Below the pieces are notes generated by a model. The model saw only the letters and a list, made by a program, of their open reading frames with translations. It searched no databases and had not been told where the DNA came from. From contig JACAEZ010000164.1 of NCBI GenBank assembly GCA_013388565.1, positions 1 to 6,566 of the forward strand: 6,566 bases of DNA, read 5' to 3'. A program made the position numbers and the translations under genes. The DNA is from Campylobacterales bacterium. GTDB taxonomy: Bacteria > Campylobacterota > Campylobacteria > Campylobacterales > JACAEZ01. Positions 6,177 through 6,566 of this stretch are shown piece by piece. Within the stretch, counting starts at the first letter, position 1. Every line of letters begins with the position of its first letter.

Positions 6177-6566
6177 AGTGACTAAAATTATAAACAATCC
6201 CTTTGAATATTTTTTCAGAATGATGTATTTATGTTATAGATTATTTCATGCACCTATTTATAAGATTTTATTAAAAAACTTTGGAGAAAAAAGTTTTATA
6301 CATCCATTGGCATCGATACGAAATCATAAATATGTTTCAATTGGAAATAATGTAATTATCAATAGAAATGTAAATATTTGGGTATCAAAACTTATACTAG
6401 GCAACAATATTCAAATTAATCCAAATACTTGCATATACGGAAATATAATAATTCGAAATGATGTAATGATAGCCCCAAGCTTTTATGATAGCAGGGGGAA
6501 ATCATGGAATTAAAAATAATGGAGAGCCTATGATAATACAAAAATATACAACCAAAGGAGCTATAG
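6166..6566 (+). pseudogene. Hexapeptide-repeat (LbH) acyltransferase, frameshifted and running off the right edge
   Basis: This gene encodes a left-handed beta-helix acyltransferase of the WbbJ/Maa kind, probably an O-acetyltransferase for the surface glycan. An N-terminal hydrophobic and basic segment (residues about 8-40) precedes IHPLASI and hexapeptide turns such as ISIGNNVIINRNVNIWV-like repeats from about residue 56 to 104. The first frame stops at 6511-6513 after 115 residues. Removing one T from TTTT at 6481-6484 restores IAPSFMIAGGNHGIKNNGEP and an open frame to the window end. GGNHG holds the likely catalytic His (113 in the restored numbering), so the unshifted product lacks it. 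Arg97 in IIIRNDV also stands where hexapeptide turns usually have Gly. GAGAG at 6157-6161 lies 4 nt before the ATG. It may be a real pseudogene or a sequencing indel. Confidence 0.85.
6481..6484 (+). other. Inferred 1-nt insertion site (T4 run) in the acyltransferase gene
   Basis: AGC TTT T ATG ATA reads as Ser-Phe-Met-Ile if one T is dropped, restoring the conserved MIAGGNHG stretch. With four Ts the frame reads into TAA at 6511. A G5 run at 6494-6498 lies close by but falls after the point where the correct frame resumes. Confidence 0.8.

Noticed and set aside
6478..6500. Programmed +1 frameshifting or poly-G phase variation in the acyltransferase
   Set aside because: There is no stop or rare codon at the slip site as in prfB. 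The T4 and G5 runs are too short for typical slippage, and the G5 run is past the point where the conserved frame resumes.
1..6566. CRISPR array, tRNA or IS element
   Set aside because: No spaced repeats, cloverleaf-like sequence, transposase motif or terminal inverted repeats were seen; coding sequence fills nearly the whole window.

Overview
The window is a 6.6 kb stretch of a surface-polysaccharide (LPS O-antigen or capsule) gene cluster. DNA is AT-rich and codon use strongly favours A/T endings. The protein styles (ManC with a QKHFHRNEHW cupin motif, an HI0074-type NTase substrate-binding domain, PIN modules) suggest Campylobacterota, for example a Sulfurimonas-, Sulfurospirillum- or Arcobacter-like bacterium. 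This assignment is inference; there is no rRNA here to confirm it. All genes lie on the + strand with gaps of at most 12 nt or short overlaps. I see no internal promoter or terminator, so this reads as part of one long operon.

Region 1 (1-3494), nucleotide-sugar synthesis. The 3' half of rfbB (dTDP-glucose 4,6-dehydratase) enters from the left edge. It is followed by manC (bifunctional mannose-1-P guanylyltransferase/mannose-6-P isomerase), gmm (Nudix GDP-mannose mannosyl hydrolase, TTG start, one catalytic Arg apparently lost) and gmd (GDP-mannose 4,6-dehydratase).

Region 2 (3500-4823), a toxin-antitoxin-like insert between gmd and fcl. First comes a single-chain fusion of an MntA-like nucleotidyltransferase and a HepT/HI0074-like HEPN domain, with GSX10DXD and RX4HXY motifs both intact. 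Then comes a 66-aa antitoxin-like protein overlapping a PIN-domain (VapC-like) RNase gene. The identical 10-mer ATGAATAAAA lies at both edges of the antitoxin/PIN pair, each time overlapping the stop codon of the gene before it. This suggests how the pair was inserted.

Region 3 (4816-5868) is fcl (GDP-L-fucose synthase), whose start overlaps the PIN gene. With manC and gmd it completes the route mannose-6-P/mannose-1-P to GDP-mannose to GDP-4-keto-6-deoxymannose to GDP-L-fucose. Gmm would drain GDP-mannose if active.

Region 4 (5869-6566) is a decayed edge. It holds the C-terminal quarter of a CapI-type UDP-glucuronate 4-epimerase without its N-terminal part. After it comes a left-handed beta-helix (hexapeptide) acyltransferase gene broken by one extra T in a TTTT run just before its catalytic His. 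Its restored frame continues off the right edge.
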